A stretch of 40,093 nt of DNA from an uncultured Saccharophagus sp. GTDB lineage: Bacteria > Pseudomonadota > Gammaproteobacteria > Pseudomonadales > Cellvibrionaceae. The DNA lies in NCBI GenBank assembly GCA_937920545.1, contig CAKZUG010000039.1, forward strand, positions 1 to 40,093, given 5' to 3'. A program made the position numbers and the translations under genes. Shown here piece by piece: positions 9,124 to 18,326 of this stretch. Numbering within the stretch: the stretch's first letter is position 1; the number at the start of each line of letters is the position of its first letter. The notes under the pieces were generated by a model. The model did no database searches and was not told where the DNA came from. It saw nothing but the letters and a program-made list of their open reading frames with translations.

Positions 9124-10299
9124 CTACGCTGGACGCAGCCACCTTAATGGGTTTTGGGGTTTGCCTTTATAGCGCAGTTCAAAATATAAGCCGGCATACT
9201 TTTGTCCGCCAGTATTGCCAACATGTGAAATGATTTCGTTGGCTTCTACCCAATCACCAAGTGATTTATACAACGAATCATTGTGCGCGTAAAGTGAAAG
9301 GTATCCGGCACCATGGTCGACAATAATTAGCAAGCCGTGGCCTCTTAAGTAATCGGCAAATACTACACGCCCGTGATGCACCGAGCGAACGGCCTCCCCA
9401 ATATTGGCGCTAATGAGCATGCCTTGCCATTTTATATTTTTAGCCATGCGCCAACTCCCGTACTTATGCTTAACGCGCCCGTTAGTTGGCCAGGGCAGTT
9501 TACCTTTAAGTAACGAGAATTTTTGAGTGTTATTGGTGAGATCAGTTGGGCTTAGAATATTGGCAACTTGATTCAATAGCTTGAGTAGTGTCTTCTGGTT
9601 AGTCTCTAAACTACTCAATTCTTGCGTGTTATTACTGAGTAGACTTTCTAGTTTGGCGATTGTTGTGGAGCGGTTTTTTTGTTTGCTGCGCAGTTCTTTA
9701 TGCTGTGAAATGAGTTTTTTATGATTTTCTTTTAGATGTTTCGTCTGGGTTAGCCGTTGTGCCTCAACTTCTTTTAGCTGCGCTAGGGTATCGTTAAATG
9801 ACTCTATTTTTGCCTTGCGAGCACGAACGACATACCGATAATAATGCATGTTGCGCGATACTTGTGCGGGGTCTTCTTGGTTGAGTAATGCGGCAATCGT
9901 GGTTTTAGCACCTGAGCGATAGGCTGCTTGGATATGCTGGCTAACTTGGTGTTGCTGTGCTTTTTTTTTAATACTAAGAGTGGCGCTTTCTTTATTGAGT
10001 GTTTTAAGTGTTTGCTCGCCGCTATTAATTTGCTTTTTGAGGCTGTCGGCTTTTTGTTTTAACTTGATGATGTTTTTTTCGGTTTTTTCGATGTTTTGTT
10101 TGATGTCGTCACGGGTGGTGCGTGTTTTTGATAACTCTTTCTTTAATTGCGCTATATTTGCTTTTATTTTATCAAGCTTATCTCTATTGATACTTGTATT
10201 TGCTTGGCTGAATGCATCAACGCTAGCAATACAGAATACAGTAATTAAAAGACCACCTTTAAGCAGGCGTTTAGCCTGCTTAAAGAGGTCAATGCGCAT
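9124..10299 (-). CDS. envC: EnvC-type murein hydrolase activator (coiled coil plus degenerate LytM domain)
   Basis: Periplasmic factor that activates N-acetylmuramoyl-L-alanine amidases at the septum so daughter cells separate. From the ATG at 10299 (391 residues) there is a clean signal peptide ending near DAFSQ. A longer frame to 10338 would overlap gpmI; neither start has a strong ribosome site. Residues about 30-260 form long Lys/Glu-rich coiled coils. The C-terminal LytM/M23 domain begins at LPWPTNGRV. Its zinc ligands are missing: the first His is replaced in WQGMLISA and the HxH position reads YFELRY. That degeneration is expected of an activator rather than a peptidase. It follows gpmI by 13 bases. 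Confidence 0.92.
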   Translation of the reverse strand: MRIDLFKQAKRLLKGGLLITVFCIASVDAFSQANTSINRDKLDKIKANIAQLKKELSKTRTTRDDIKQNIEKTEKNIIKLKQKADSLKKQINSGEQTLKTLNKESATLSIKKKAQQHQVSQHIQAAYRSGAKTTIAALLNQEDPAQVSRNMHYYRYVVRARKAKIESFNDTLAQLKEVEAQRLTQTKHLKENHKKLISQHKELRSKQKNRSTTIAKLESLLSNNTQELSSLETNQKTLLKLLNQVANILSPTDLTNNTQKFSLLKGKLPWPTNGRVKHKYGSWRMAKNIKWQGMLISANIGEAVRSVHHGRVVFADYLRGHGLLIIVDHGAGYLSLYAHNDSLYKSLGDWVEANEIISHVGNTGGQKYAGLYFELRYKGKPQNPLRWLRPA

Positions 10300-10312
10300 A
10301 AGTATTTGGCTG

Positions 10313-11857
10313 TTAGAGCTTTGCAAGGTTTCTACCATTCATTTGTGTTGGCTGCGCTATATCCATAAGCGCTAACATAGTGGGGGCTATATCAGCGAGG
10401 CTGCCATCATTGTCTAAGGTTAAGTTGCGATCACCGACATATACCAACGGTACTGGAAATGTCGTATGCTGCGTGTGTGGTTGATTAGACACGTCATCAA
10501 ACATTTGTTCCACATTACCGTGATCGGCTGTAATTAATGCTTCCCCGCCTACTTCTTTTAATGCAGCTAAAACGCGTGCTAAACAAGCGTCGACAGCTTC
10601 TACTGCTTTAACCGATGCATCAAAATTACCAGTGTGCCCAACTTGATCGCAATTAGCGTAATTACAAATAATAGCATCAAATTGACCTTTTTTTATGGCG
10701 TCGACCAGTTTATCGGTCACCTCTGCTGCGCTCATCTCTGGTTTTTGATCGTATGTGGTGACATCGGGTGACGGAATAAGGATGCGCTCTTCGCCGTCAT
10801 AAAGCTCCTCTTGCCCACCGCTAAAGAAAAAGGTTACATGTGCATATTTTTCAGTTTCAGCAATACGGAGTTGCTTTTTATTTTGTTGCGATAGTACATC
10901 ACCAAATGAATTGACCAGCTCTTCAGGCGGGTAGGCACAGCTAGCAGGTAAACGTGCTGCGTATTCTGTCGTCATGACGAAATCAGAAAGGGCGGGCGTT
11001 TTATCACGTTTAAAACCGTCGAAATCTTTGTCGACAAATGCGCTGGTAATTTGGCGTGCGCGGTCGGGGCGAAAATTCATAAAAATAACCGCATCACCGT
11101 CGTTGATCTCTGTGACTTTGCCTTCGTCGTTTAAAATAGCGCTGGCTTGAACAAACTCATCATTTTCGTCGCGCGCGTAGGCGGCGTCTAATGCTTCTTG
11201 AGCTGATGCATAGGCAAAATCGGCTTTACCTGCTGTCATTAGATCATAAGATTGCTGCACGCGGTCCCAGCGGTTATCGCGGTCAAGGGCAAAGAAGCGA
11301 CCAATAACGCTGGCTATCTTACCGCCTTTTAGCTCACTTAGTGCTTGTTCTGTTTTTGCTAAAACGGCTTCTGCGCTGCGTGGTGGGGTATCGCGGCCGT
11401 CTAGCATAGCGTGTAAATATACCTCTTTTGCGCCACGCTCTACAGCGAGTTTCATCATGGCAAGCATGTGGTCTTCGTGGCTATGTACGCCACCACTAGA
11501 AAGTAAGCCAATAACATGCACGGCTTTTCCGGCATTTTTAGCATTATCAACGGCCTTGGTATAAACAGGGTTGGTGAAAAAGTCACCGTCGCTAATGGCT
11601 TTATTAATGCGTGTAAAGTTTTGGTAAACAACGCGCCCAGCGCCCAGCGTCATATGGCCTACCTCAGAATTACCCATTTGACCTTCTGGTAAGCCTACAG
11701 CCATGCCTGATGTGGCAACGAGTGTTGATGGCGCTTTATTCCAAAGTGATTTCCAAACAGGTGCGTTCGCTGCTTCAATCGCATTGTATTTACCTGATGG
11801 TGATGAACCAAAACCATCAATAATAATCAGTGCGAGTGGTTTTTTTGGGTTGCTCAT
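10313..11857 (-). CDS. gpmI: 2,3-bisphosphoglycerate-independent phosphoglycerate mutase
   Basis: Glycolytic and gluconeogenic enzyme interconverting 3- and 2-phosphoglycerate with two Mn ions and a phosphoserine intermediate. The N-terminal IIIDGFG supplies a metal-binding Asp14, and GNSEVGHM supplies the nucleophile Ser64. Other alkaline-phosphatase-fold motifs are clear: [32 protein letters not shown] and ITADHGN. The 514-residue length is standard. The ATG at 11857 has AGGA seven bases upstream. It is the first gene of the minus-strand envelope operon and is divergent from yibN. Confidence 0.97.
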   Translation of the reverse strand: MSNPKKPLALIIIDGFGSSPSGKYNAIEAANAPVWKSLWNKAPSTLVATSGMAVGLPEGQMGNSEVGHMTLGAGRVVYQNFTRINKAISDGDFFTNPVYTKAVDNAKNAGKAVHVIGLLSSGGVHSHEDHMLAMMKLAVERGAKEVYLHAMLDGRDTPPRSAEAVLAKTEQALSELKGGKIASVIGRFFALDRDNRWDRVQQSYDLMTAGKADFAYASAQEALDAAYARDENDEFVQASAILNDEGKVTEINDGDAVIFMNFRPDRARQITSAFVDKDFDGFKRDKTPALSDFVMTTEYAARLPASCAYPPEELVNSFGDVLSQQNKKQLRIAETEKYAHVTFFFSGGQEELYDGEERILIPSPDVTTYDQKPEMSAAEVTDKLVDAIKKGQFDAIICNYANCDQVGHTGNFDASVKAVEAVDACLARVLAALKEVGGEALITADHGNVEQMFDDVSNQPHTQHTTFPVPLVYVGDRNLTLDNDGSLADIAPTMLALMDIAQPTQMNGRNLAKL

Positions 11858-12042
11858 AGAATGTCCTAATGTGTGTATGTCGCTAAAGGGCGAAATATAA
11901 AAATGACTAACGTTATTTTACGCTGATTTATATTTTTTCTCTATGCCTGTGTGTTATGTGTTCCGGTTTGTGTGCTGCCCGTTTAAACGCTTTGGTGTAT
12001 ACTCTTGCGCTTCTATTGAGCTGGATTATAAAGGTATATATT

Positions 12043-12453
12043 GTGGATTTTTCGGTATTTATTTCTCAAGAGTGGATGCTTATTGCACTCTTATTGGTAT
12101 TGGTTGTTGTGCTTGTTTTTACAGAAAATAAAAAAGGGGCTAAATCACTCAATTTACATGAAACAACGCGTTTGGTAAATCAAGGTGAGGCGGTCATTGT
12201 TGATGTCCGTGAGCGCAAAGAATTTGCCGCTGGTCATATTACCGACGCGATACATATTCCTCATACAAAAATCATTGATAGCATCGCTGTGCTTGAAAAA
12301 CATAAAACTAAGACCATTATAGTGGTTGATAAGATGGGGCAGCACGCTGGTAATGCGGCTAAGGCGTTAACTGAAAATGGCTTTCAGAGTGCAAAAATGT
12401 CCGGTGGCATGGCTGAGTGGACTGGCCAAAGTTTACCTGTGATTAAAGCGTAG
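12043..12453 (+). CDS. yibN: Membrane-anchored rhodanese-domain protein lacking the catalytic cysteine (YibN-like)
   Basis: A 136-residue protein with one N-terminal membrane segment (about 11-27) and a rhodanese domain facing the cytoplasm. I choose GTG at 12043 because AAAGG lies about eight bases upstream; the open frame runs back to 11956 but the added residues look unlike the family. Rhodanese signatures are VIVDVRERKEFAAGHI, IPHTKI and GGMAEW. The active-site loop reads VVDKMGQHAGNAAKAL, with Asp96 where sulfurtransferases have Cys. It is therefore unlikely to move sulfur by the usual persulfide route. It precedes grxC and secB, the order seen in Pseudomonas, which suggests a link to envelope or export work. 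Confidence 0.82.
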   Translation: MDFSVFISQEWMLIALLLVLVVVLVFTENKKGAKSLNLHETTRLVNQGEAVIVDVRERKEFAAGHITDAIHIPHTKIIDSIAVLEKHKTKTIIVVDKMGQHAGNAAKALTENGFQSAKMSGGMAEWTGQSLPVIKA

Positions 12454-12507
12454 GGAACCTTTGGGAAAAAAGTTGTCTCAGGCTAATTCTAATATAAAGA
12501 GGTTATT

Positions 12508-12783
12508 ATGGCGATCAAGACAGACTCTAAGCAGGTGGTGATGTATGCATCAAAGTTATGCGGCTATTGTATGCGTGCCCAGCGTCTTTTAAAAGGAAAA
12601 ACAGATAAGCTAAAAATTATCTATACTGATGGCAATCCCAAGATGCGCTCAGAGCTCAAGTCTAAGACGGGTAGCCCTACAGTGCCTCAGATCTGGGTTG
12701 GTGATAAATATGTAGGTGGTTGTGACGATCTATTTCAATTAGATGGGCTTAAAAAATTAGACTCCATGTTGGAAGCTCTTTAA
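12508..12783 (+). CDS. grxC: Glutaredoxin 3
   Basis: Small cytoplasmic dithiol glutaredoxin of 91 residues that uses glutathione to reduce disulfides. The active site is Cys18-Gly-Tyr-Cys21; most GrxC have Pro in the second position. The TVPQIWVGDKYVGGCDDL stretch supplies the cis-Pro and the glutathione-binding GG. AGAGG lies upstream of the ATG. It is in a plus-strand run between yibN (54 bases) and secB (79 bases). Confidence 0.93.
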   Translation: MAIKTDSKQVVMYASKLCGYCMRAQRLLKGKTDKLKIIYTDGNPKMRSELKSKTGSPTVPQIWVGDKYVGGCDDLFQLDGLKKLDSMLEAL

Positions 12784-12862
12784 GTTTTATTTTAATTGTG
12801 TTGTCTTTTTTAATGGTGTTAATAGCACCGATTATTTTATTTGGTTAACTTAAGGATTTAAC

Positions 12863-13357
12863 ATGGCTGACGAGCATTCAAGTCAACCTGCTGCCCAAGA
12901 AGGCGCAGTAGAACAGGCTTCTGGCCCTATTTTTAGTATCAAGCGTGTTTACGTGCGCGATATGTCTTTTGAAGTCCCTGCGGGTTTAGCGGCGTTTTCG
13001 CTGCCCGGCCAGCCACATGTTGGTCAGGATGTTGGCTCTAAAGTAAATAAGGTTAACGACACACATTACGAAGTCATTTTAAATATTACTGTGACGATCA
13101 AGATGGATGAAGACAAGGTGGCTTTCCTAGCTGAAGTACAGCAAGCTGGTTTATTTGAGGTGTCTGGCCTAGAGGAATCACAACTACAGCATTTGCTGTC
13201 GACTATGTGCCCTCAGATTTTATTTCCTTATGCCCGTGAAGCTATTGATAATATGGCGACACGTGGTGGCTTTGCCCCTGTATCGCTGCCTCACATGAAT
13301 TTTGAAGCGCTTTATGCTCAAGCCATGGAGCAAGCCAAAACAGAGACTAAAAACTAG
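12863..13357 (+). CDS. secB: Protein-export chaperone SecB
   Basis: Homotetrameric cytoplasmic chaperone that keeps secretory precursors unfolded and delivers them to SecA. The 164-residue protein has an acidic N-terminus and the conserved core FSIKRVYVRDMSFEVP, NKVNDTHYEVILNITV and the block MCPQILFPYAREAIDNMATRGGF, which is diagnostic for SecB. The following PVSLPHMNFEALYAQ and short polar tail are also typical. The ATG has AAGGA upstream. It is last in yibN-grxC-secB and is followed by a terminator. Confidence 0.97.
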   Translation: MADEHSSQPAAQEGAVEQASGPIFSIKRVYVRDMSFEVPAGLAAFSLPGQPHVGQDVGSKVNKVNDTHYEVILNITVTIKMDEDKVAFLAEVQQAGLFEVSGLEESQLQHLLSTMCPQILFPYAREAIDNMATRGGFAPVSLPHMNFEALYAQAMEQAKTETKN

Positions 13358-13395
13358 TATTCACATTGTTGCGCTTAGCTGTCTTAGTCGTGACT

Positions 13396-13430
13396 AAAAA
13401 GCCGCCGTGGTTGCCCGTGGCGGCTTTTTT
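13396..13430 (+). terminator. Intrinsic terminator after secB
   Basis: AAAAAGCCGCC pairs with GGCGGCTTTTTT across a 12-base loop, ending in six Ts, about 40 bases after the secB stop. Confidence 0.85.
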
Positions 13431-13537
13431 ATGTATAAAAAGTATATGTGCTGTGTGAATAATTGCCGACTTGTTCATAAATAATTCAGTCGTAACGTTG
13501 TAATATTGTCATGTAGTCATAAAAGAACGAGGCAATC

Positions 13538-14200
13538 ATGCAAACTCAAACAAAAGCAATAATAATTACGACAATCGGTATTTGCAGTTTATTTTTTTTA
13601 AGTTCGGTAGAGGCAAGTAATTACGCATTAACCAGTGCTAAACATGCTAAATATAGTGATGTATCTCATCGCTATAATGGTAAGCGCTACCTTAAGAACA
13701 ATGCGAAACGTCATAAATCATCCAGCCGTCATAAACGTGAAAAAATTGGCGCACTCATTGGGGGTGTACTTATTGGTACGGCTTTGGCTGGTAGTTCGCG
13801 AGACACTCGTTCATCTTATTCGTCAAGAAGCGATGATTATCGTGGGCATAATAGCCGTCAGAGTTATCACGATAACCGCCGTGATTCGCGTTATGGTAAT
13901 AGACGCCATAACTATCGTGATAAAAACTACACGGGTTATCGAGGCTACAGAGATACTCATCGTCATGATTATCACACGCCTCATCATCATGGCCGTGATA
14001 ACCGCCATCATGATCGAGGAAATAGCCGTCATCGCAATCAGTATACGCCGCGCGGTCATCATTCAGGCTCTAAAACCTACGCACCAAACTATGAATTAAG
14101 GCGTGATCATAACGACCGACTTTCATGTTATCGCGTAAAAATGTACCGTAAAGGTGAGAAAGTGTTTGAGCGTGTTGATAGAGATTTTTGTGGCTGGTAG
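13538..14200 (+). CDS. Secreted His/Arg/Tyr-rich protein of unknown function
   Basis: A 220-residue protein with a signal peptide ending near VEASN and a strong GAGG ribosome site. Residues about 70-85 form a short Gly-rich hydrophobic stretch (IGALIGGVLIGTALAG) like a glycine zipper. About 90-185 is low-complexity, dominated by His, Arg, Tyr, Asp, Asn and Ser, with HHH and RHH runs. The last 35 residues look folded, with two Cys (CYRVKMYRKGEKVFE and DFCGW). The composition suggests a periplasmic or surface metal- or polyanion-binding role, which is a guess. Repetitive codon use in this stretch keeps other frames open, but only this frame has an export signal and ribosome site. It has its own terminator. 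Confidence 0.75.
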   Translation: MQTQTKAIIITTIGICSLFFLSSVEASNYALTSAKHAKYSDVSHRYNGKRYLKNNAKRHKSSSRHKREKIGALIGGVLIGTALAGSSRDTRSSYSSRSDDYRGHNSRQSYHDNRRDSRYGNRRHNYRDKNYTGYRGYRDTHRHDYHTPHHHGRDNRHHDRGNSRHRNQYTPRGHHSGSKTYAPNYELRRDHNDRLSCYRVKMYRKGEKVFERVDRDFCGW

Positions 14201-14289
14201 GGCTTGTTATCATAGGTGTCGTACAACGCCCTAAAGCTTAAAGGCAAAAACCAGAAGATAAGTGTGGTAAGCCGATATCACTTTCCGTA

Positions 14290-14320
14290 AAAAGCAGCGC
14301 CATTGTAGCGCTGCTTTTTT
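14290..14320. terminator. Bidirectional terminator between the His-rich gene and cysK
   Basis: AAAAGCAGCGC and GCGCTGCTTTTTT pair across a seven-base loop. A and T runs flank both sides, and the two genes converge here. Confidence 0.85.
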
Positions 14321-14322
14321 GT

Positions 14323-15240
14323 TTATTCGGTCGGTAAAAAACCGTCAATCGATAAGTACCTTTCGCCTGTATCGTAGTTAAAGCCTAGGATTTTCGCATC
14401 GCTAGGTAAATCTTTTTGTATTTTCTGGATAGCTGCGAGCGTGGCTCCCGATGAAATACCCACCAATAAACCTTCTTTGCGTGCGCTTTCTCTTGCAAAA
14501 TCTTTTGCGTCTTCGGCATCTATTTGAATAACGCCATCTAATAAATCGGTGTGTAAATTAGCAGGCACAAAACCAGCCCCAATACCTTGAATGGGGTGCG
14601 GGCTAGGGTCGCCGCCTGATATAACAGGCGAGGCTTCAGGCTCAACGGCAAAGACTTTCAGGTTTGGCCATGCTTTTTTTAATACCTGCGCGCAACCTGT
14701 TAAATGCCCGCCAGTCCCTACGCCCGTTACGATAGCGTCTAGTCCATCAGGAAAGTCATTTAATATTTCTTGTGCTGTCGTTTTAACATGTACGTCAATA
14801 TTGGCGGGGTTTTCAAACTGTTGTGGCATCCAGCTCTTTGGGGTTGTTTCAATGAGTTCTTTGGCTTTTGCGATTGCGCCATTCATGCCTTTTTCTTTAG
14901 GTGTAAGCGCAAATGTTGCGCCATAAGCAAGCATCAATCGTCTGCGTTCTATAGACATGCTTTCTGGCATGACCAAAATGAGCTTATAGCCTTTTACCGC
15001 CGCGACCATCGCCAAGCCAACACCTGTATTGCCCGACGTGGGCTCGATGATGGTTGAACCCGCTTTAAGTTCGCCGCTTTTTTCTGCCGCTTCAATCATG
15101 GCTAAAGCAATGCGGTCTTTGATGGACCCGCCAGGGTTGGAGCGTTCGCTTTTAATCCATACCTGGCTGTCACCAAAGAGGCGCTGCATTTTAATATGGG
15201 GTGTATTACCAATGGTATCTAAAACCGTATTTGTCGTCAT
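14323..15240 (-). CDS. cysK: Cysteine synthase (O-acetylserine sulfhydrylase)
   Basis: PLP enzyme that makes L-cysteine from O-acetylserine and sulfide. The PLP lysine is Lys41 in NPGGSIKDR. The phosphate and substrate loops are [12 protein letters not shown] and [20 protein letters not shown] and VGISSGA fit the CysK branch better than CysM, and 305 residues is normal. The call between CysK and CysM is by eye. The gene is single, with its terminator shared with the upstream plus-strand gene. Confidence 0.92.
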   Translation of the reverse strand: MTTNTVLDTIGNTPHIKMQRLFGDSQVWIKSERSNPGGSIKDRIALAMIEAAEKSGELKAGSTIIEPTSGNTGVGLAMVAAVKGYKLILVMPESMSIERRRLMLAYGATFALTPKEKGMNGAIAKAKELIETTPKSWMPQQFENPANIDVHVKTTAQEILNDFPDGLDAIVTGVGTGGHLTGCAQVLKKAWPNLKVFAVEPEASPVISGGDPSPHPIQGIGAGFVPANLHTDLLDGVIQIDAEDAKDFARESARKEGLLVGISSGATLAAIQKIQKDLPSDAKILGFNYDTGERYLSIDGFLPTE

Positions 15241-15392
15241 GCTGATTCTCGTTGTATTTATTAGGTATGGGTTGCAGGCTACTCAGCGTTATTTATCCAT
15301 TGTTTTGGCTTGCTGTGTATTGCGTGCTGACTTAGGTTGCACATTATACATGCGCTTAAAATAGGGGATTTCAAGGGGTGGAGCCGAGTAAA

Positions 15393-15421
15393 GAACGGCA
15401 AGTCAGATCATGACTTGCCGT
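15393..15421 (-). terminator. Likely terminator after ntrC
   Basis: ACGGCAAGTCA (15395-15405) and its complement (15411-15421) form a perfect 11-pair stem with a five-base loop, 26 bases past the ntrC stop. On the minus strand a T-rich but interrupted stretch follows. Confidence 0.55.
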
Positions 15422-15447
15422 ATAGCTTTGGATGGGTGCTCAGAGGA

Positions 15448-16881
15448 TTAGGCGTCTTCGTCTGCTGTTTCTTCGCTGAGCATGTTAAGCTCTTTTAGTT
15501 TGCGTGTAAGCGTGTTGCGCCCCCAGCCAAGCAGCAGTGCAGCATCACGTTTTCGCCCTGCGGTATGCTTGAGAGCCGTCTCTATTAGCGCGCGCTCAAA
15601 GGTGGGTACGGCATCGGCAAGAATCTCTTTTTGACCGCAGGCCAAGGCTTGGTCGGCCCAGTGTCTTAAGGCTTTCTCCCAGTCACCCGTTGGCGTTTCA
15701 ACGGCTTTTGTTTCGACTAGTTCAGGCGGTAAGTCAGCTACATGCACTTCTCTACCTGACGCCATAACGGTTATCCAGCGGCAGGTGTTTTGCAATTGTC
15801 GCACATTACCGGGCCAAGAGAGGTTGCTTAAGTATTCATCGGTATCTGCTGTCAGTGTTTTTGTTTCAACACCAAGTTCTTCTGCTGCTTTGTGTAAAAA
15901 GAATTGCGCAAGCTTGGGGATGTCTTCGCGCCTATCAGACAGTTTAGGTAGGTGTACGCGGATAACGTTTAGACGGTGAAAGAGATCTTCTCTAAAGCGG
16001 TTTTCTTCTACGAGTGTTTCAAGGTTTTGATGGGTTGCAGCAATAATCCGTACATCGACTTTGACTGGCGTATGGCCACCTACACGGTAAAATTCACCGT
16101 CGGCGAGTACGCGCAAAAGGCGTGTTTGTGTTTCGGCGGGCATATCACCAATTTCGTCTAAAAATAGCGTCCCGCCATCGGCTTGCTGGAAGCGTCCTTG
16201 ACGTTGGCCGCCCGCACCGGTAAATGCGCCTTTTTCATGCCCAAATAACTCGGATTCAATCAAGTCTTTTGGAATAGCGGCCATGTTAAGTGCAATAAAC
16301 TTCTCATCTCTACGGGGGCTGTGCTTGTGCAGTGCGTGCGCGACAAGTTCTTTACCCGTGCCTGATTCACCGTTAATGAGGACGGTAATATTGGATTGCG
16401 ATAAACGACCAATAGCGCGAAACACTTCCTGCATGGCGGGTGCTTCACCGATAATTTCGGTGTTTTGAACGGGGGCTTCTTCTTGTGGTTGGCTAACGGC
16501 CATCTTTTCGGCTGCGTGTGCCAGCGCCCGCTGTGTAACGGCTACTGCCTCGTCAACATCAAAGGGTTTGGGTAAATATTCAAATGCACCACCTTGATAA
16601 GCTGAAACGGCGCTGTCTAAATCTGAATGCGCGGTCATGATAATGACGGGTAGATCAGGTAGGTCATCATGTAGGCGTGTTAGCAGGGTCAGCCCGTCAA
16701 TGCCCGGCATTCTGACATCACTGATGACCGCGTCGGGTTTTGAATTGGACAGTGCTGCCAGTGCGGCGTCACCCGATTCAAATGTCATGGTTTCAATGTT
16801 GGCTTGCTGGAGGGCTTTTTCTAGTACCCAGCGTATCGACTTGTCGTCGTCAATTATCCATACTAAATTGGGTTTACGCAT
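15448..16881 (-). CDS. ntrC: Nitrogen regulation response regulator NtrC
   Basis: Sigma-54-dependent activator of nitrogen-limitation genes. From the ATG at 16881 (477 residues) the receiver domain starts directly with VWIIDDD, with phospho-acceptor Asp55 in ISDVRMPG. The AAA+ domain has Walker A GESGTGKE, the sigma-54 contact loop GAFTGA and Walker [10 protein letters not shown]. The C-terminal Fis-type helix-turn-helix ([21 protein letters not shown]) binds DNA. A longer frame to 16944 is not preferred, because the domain would then start with 21 unrelated residues. The start overlaps the ntrB stop in ATGCGTAA, so the two are probably translationally coupled. Confidence 0.95.
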   Translation of the reverse strand: MRKPNLVWIIDDDKSIRWVLEKALQQANIETMTFESGDAALAALSNSKPDAVISDVRMPGIDGLTLLTRLHDDLPDLPVIIMTAHSDLDSAVSAYQGGAFEYLPKPFDVDEAVAVTQRALAHAAEKMAVSQPQEEAPVQNTEIIGEAPAMQEVFRAIGRLSQSNITVLINGESGTGKELVAHALHKHSPRRDEKFIALNMAAIPKDLIESELFGHEKGAFTGAGGQRQGRFQQADGGTLFLDEIGDMPAETQTRLLRVLADGEFYRVGGHTPVKVDVRIIAATHQNLETLVEENRFREDLFHRLNVIRVHLPKLSDRREDIPKLAQFFLHKAAEELGVETKTLTADTDEYLSNLSWPGNVRQLQNTCRWITVMASGREVHVADLPPELVETKAVETPTGDWEKALRHWADQALACGQKEILADAVPTFERALIETALKHTAGRKRDAALLLGWGRNTLTRKLKELNMLSEETADEDA

Positions 16882-17950
16882 AATCTGTATCCAGTGGTAA
16901 ATAGATGGCAAAAGTGGTTTTGCCGGGTTCACTTTCGCACTCAATTAAGCCTTCGTGTTGGGCTATTAAGTTCTGAGAAATGGAGAGTCCTAATCCTGTA
17001 CCTTCTGCACGGCCAGTAATCATAGGGAAAAATATATCGTCTAACAGTTTTTTATTAATACCAGGCCCGTTGTCTGTGATGGCCATGCAAACGGCGAGAG
17101 GGTGATGAATGCGTCCAATTGTAAAACGCCTAAATACACGGGTTTGTATCGTAATGTTGGGGTCTTTTATTGTGTGGGTAGCTTCAGTTAGAGCTTGCAC
17201 GGCATTGCTCATGATATTGAGAATAGCTTGGATGAGCTGCTCTTTGTCGCCGCATACATCGGGTATACTGGGGTCGTAGTCGCGTCGTATAGTAATACTG
17301 TTGTGTGTTTGCGCTTTAATCAGGCTGATGCCGCGCTCAAGTACTTCATGTGGGTTGGTTTTTTCACGTTTTGGCGGTGTGCGTGGCCCCAGCATTCGAT
17401 CGACTAGGTTTCGTAGCCTATCGGTCTCGTCAATAATAACTTGAGTGAATTCACTTAAGTCGGTGTCGTTTTCAAATTCACGTGACAGCAGCTGAGCCGC
17501 GCCGCGAATGCCGCCAAGCGGATTTTTTATCTCGTGTGCCATGCTGCGTATGAGGTTTCGTGATGTTTCTTGTGACGATATCATCGCTTCTTCGCGTGTA
17601 ATACGAATCATTCTGTCGAGAGGCTGCACTTCAATAATGATCTTCTCGGCTTCAGGGTTCGGTGTAACCGTGTAGTCAACATTGATGGTGGTTGCATTGT
17701 GTAACACCCATTGCGCTTTACGTTTGGTGAAGTATCGGTTTTCCAGCAACGCATGTTTAAATACATTGGCTTCGCTATCCGCTTCGGTAAAGCACAGTTC
17801 AATATTGTCGCCTTCAACCTGTGAGTTGCTGACGCCAATCAACGTCTCGCCAGCTACATTGATATACGCTACGCTCAAGTTATAGTCGAGCACAATGATT
17901 GCAGTCGATAAACTGTCGAGTATTTGCTTAAAGTTTGCGTGCTCTACCAT
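16874..17950 (-). CDS. ntrB: Nitrogen regulation sensor kinase NtrB
   Basis: Cytoplasmic histidine kinase/phosphatase that controls NtrC in response to PII protein. The start at 17950 has AGGA at a good distance and gives 358 residues; a longer frame to 17995 is less likely. An N-terminal PAS domain (about 5-110) is followed by the dimerisation helix with SMAHEIKNPLGGIRG (His139), then the ATPase domain with MSNAVQAL, ITDNGPGI and GTGLGLSIS. No membrane segment is present, as expected. It lies upstream of and overlaps ntrC, downstream of glnA, with a possible NtrC site just before it. Confidence 0.94.
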   Translation of the reverse strand: MVEHANFKQILDSLSTAIIVLDYNLSVAYINVAGETLIGVSNSQVEGDNIELCFTEADSEANVFKHALLENRYFTKRKAQWVLHNATTINVDYTVTPNPEAEKIIIEVQPLDRMIRITREEAMISSQETSRNLIRSMAHEIKNPLGGIRGAAQLLSREFENDTDLSEFTQVIIDETDRLRNLVDRMLGPRTPPKREKTNPHEVLERGISLIKAQTHNSITIRRDYDPSIPDVCGDKEQLIQAILNIMSNAVQALTEATHTIKDPNITIQTRVFRRFTIGRIHHPLAVCMAITDNGPGINKKLLDDIFFPMITGRAEGTGLGLSISQNLIAQHEGLIECESEPGKTTFAIYLPLDTDYA

Positions 17951-17996
17951 GGTGATTCCTGATGTTTTGCTAGAAACGAGCAAGATCCAAACCAAG

Positions 17997-18013
17997 TTAA
18001 CCCTTATGGTGCA
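17997..18013 (-). promoter_or_regulatory. Possible NtrC-binding site upstream of ntrB
   Basis: On the minus strand TGCACC-N5-GGTTAA matches the dyad TGCACC-N5-GGTGCA at nine of 12 positions, about 47 bases before the ntrB start. One half is perfect and the other partial. It would fit autoregulation of ntrBC. Confidence 0.35.
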
Positions 18014-18275
18014 AAAAATAATATTTTTAATTGACTGTTGCGGTTTTTTGCATTCTCTGTGCTTTTTTTGGCCTGTTTGTTGTGAGTTTGGTTCTTAATA
18101 GTGCATATGTCTATTTTGTTGTTGATGGTAATGCATTATACAAAAGCTGACTTTAAGGGTTTTTAGATTGAGTTGACCTTATTTGGTGCGCTTGATTGCT
18201 TCTTCATGGTGGTTCTTCTTTTTTTGTGCAGGTAGTGCTTGGTCTGTAACCCTTATGCTTTGATCAATTTTAAGG

Positions 18276-18305
18276 TAAAAAAAACCCGCGACAAGCGCGG
18301 GTTGT
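18276..18305 (-). terminator. Intrinsic terminator after glnA
   Basis: On the minus strand AACCCGCG pairs with CGCGGGTT over a five-base loop and runs into eight Ts, about 22 bases after the glnA stop. It separates glnA from ntrBC. The rest of the 375-base gap (17951-18326) shows an ATTATA/TATAAT near 18135-18140 and the NtrC-like site, but nothing else. Confidence 0.85.
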
Positions 18306-18326
18306 GTATCTATTAAGCGTTAAGAC

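Noticed and set aside
12453-12475. GGGAACCT after yibN as another end of the 2091-2400 element
   Set aside because: Only about nine bases match and the CTCTGATTAA part is missing.
13635-14099. Long open frame overlapping the His-rich gene in another plus-strand frame, and one on the minus strand (13823-14062)
   Set aside because: Both arise from the repetitive codons of the His-rich gene; they lack signal, ribosome site or folded-domain features.
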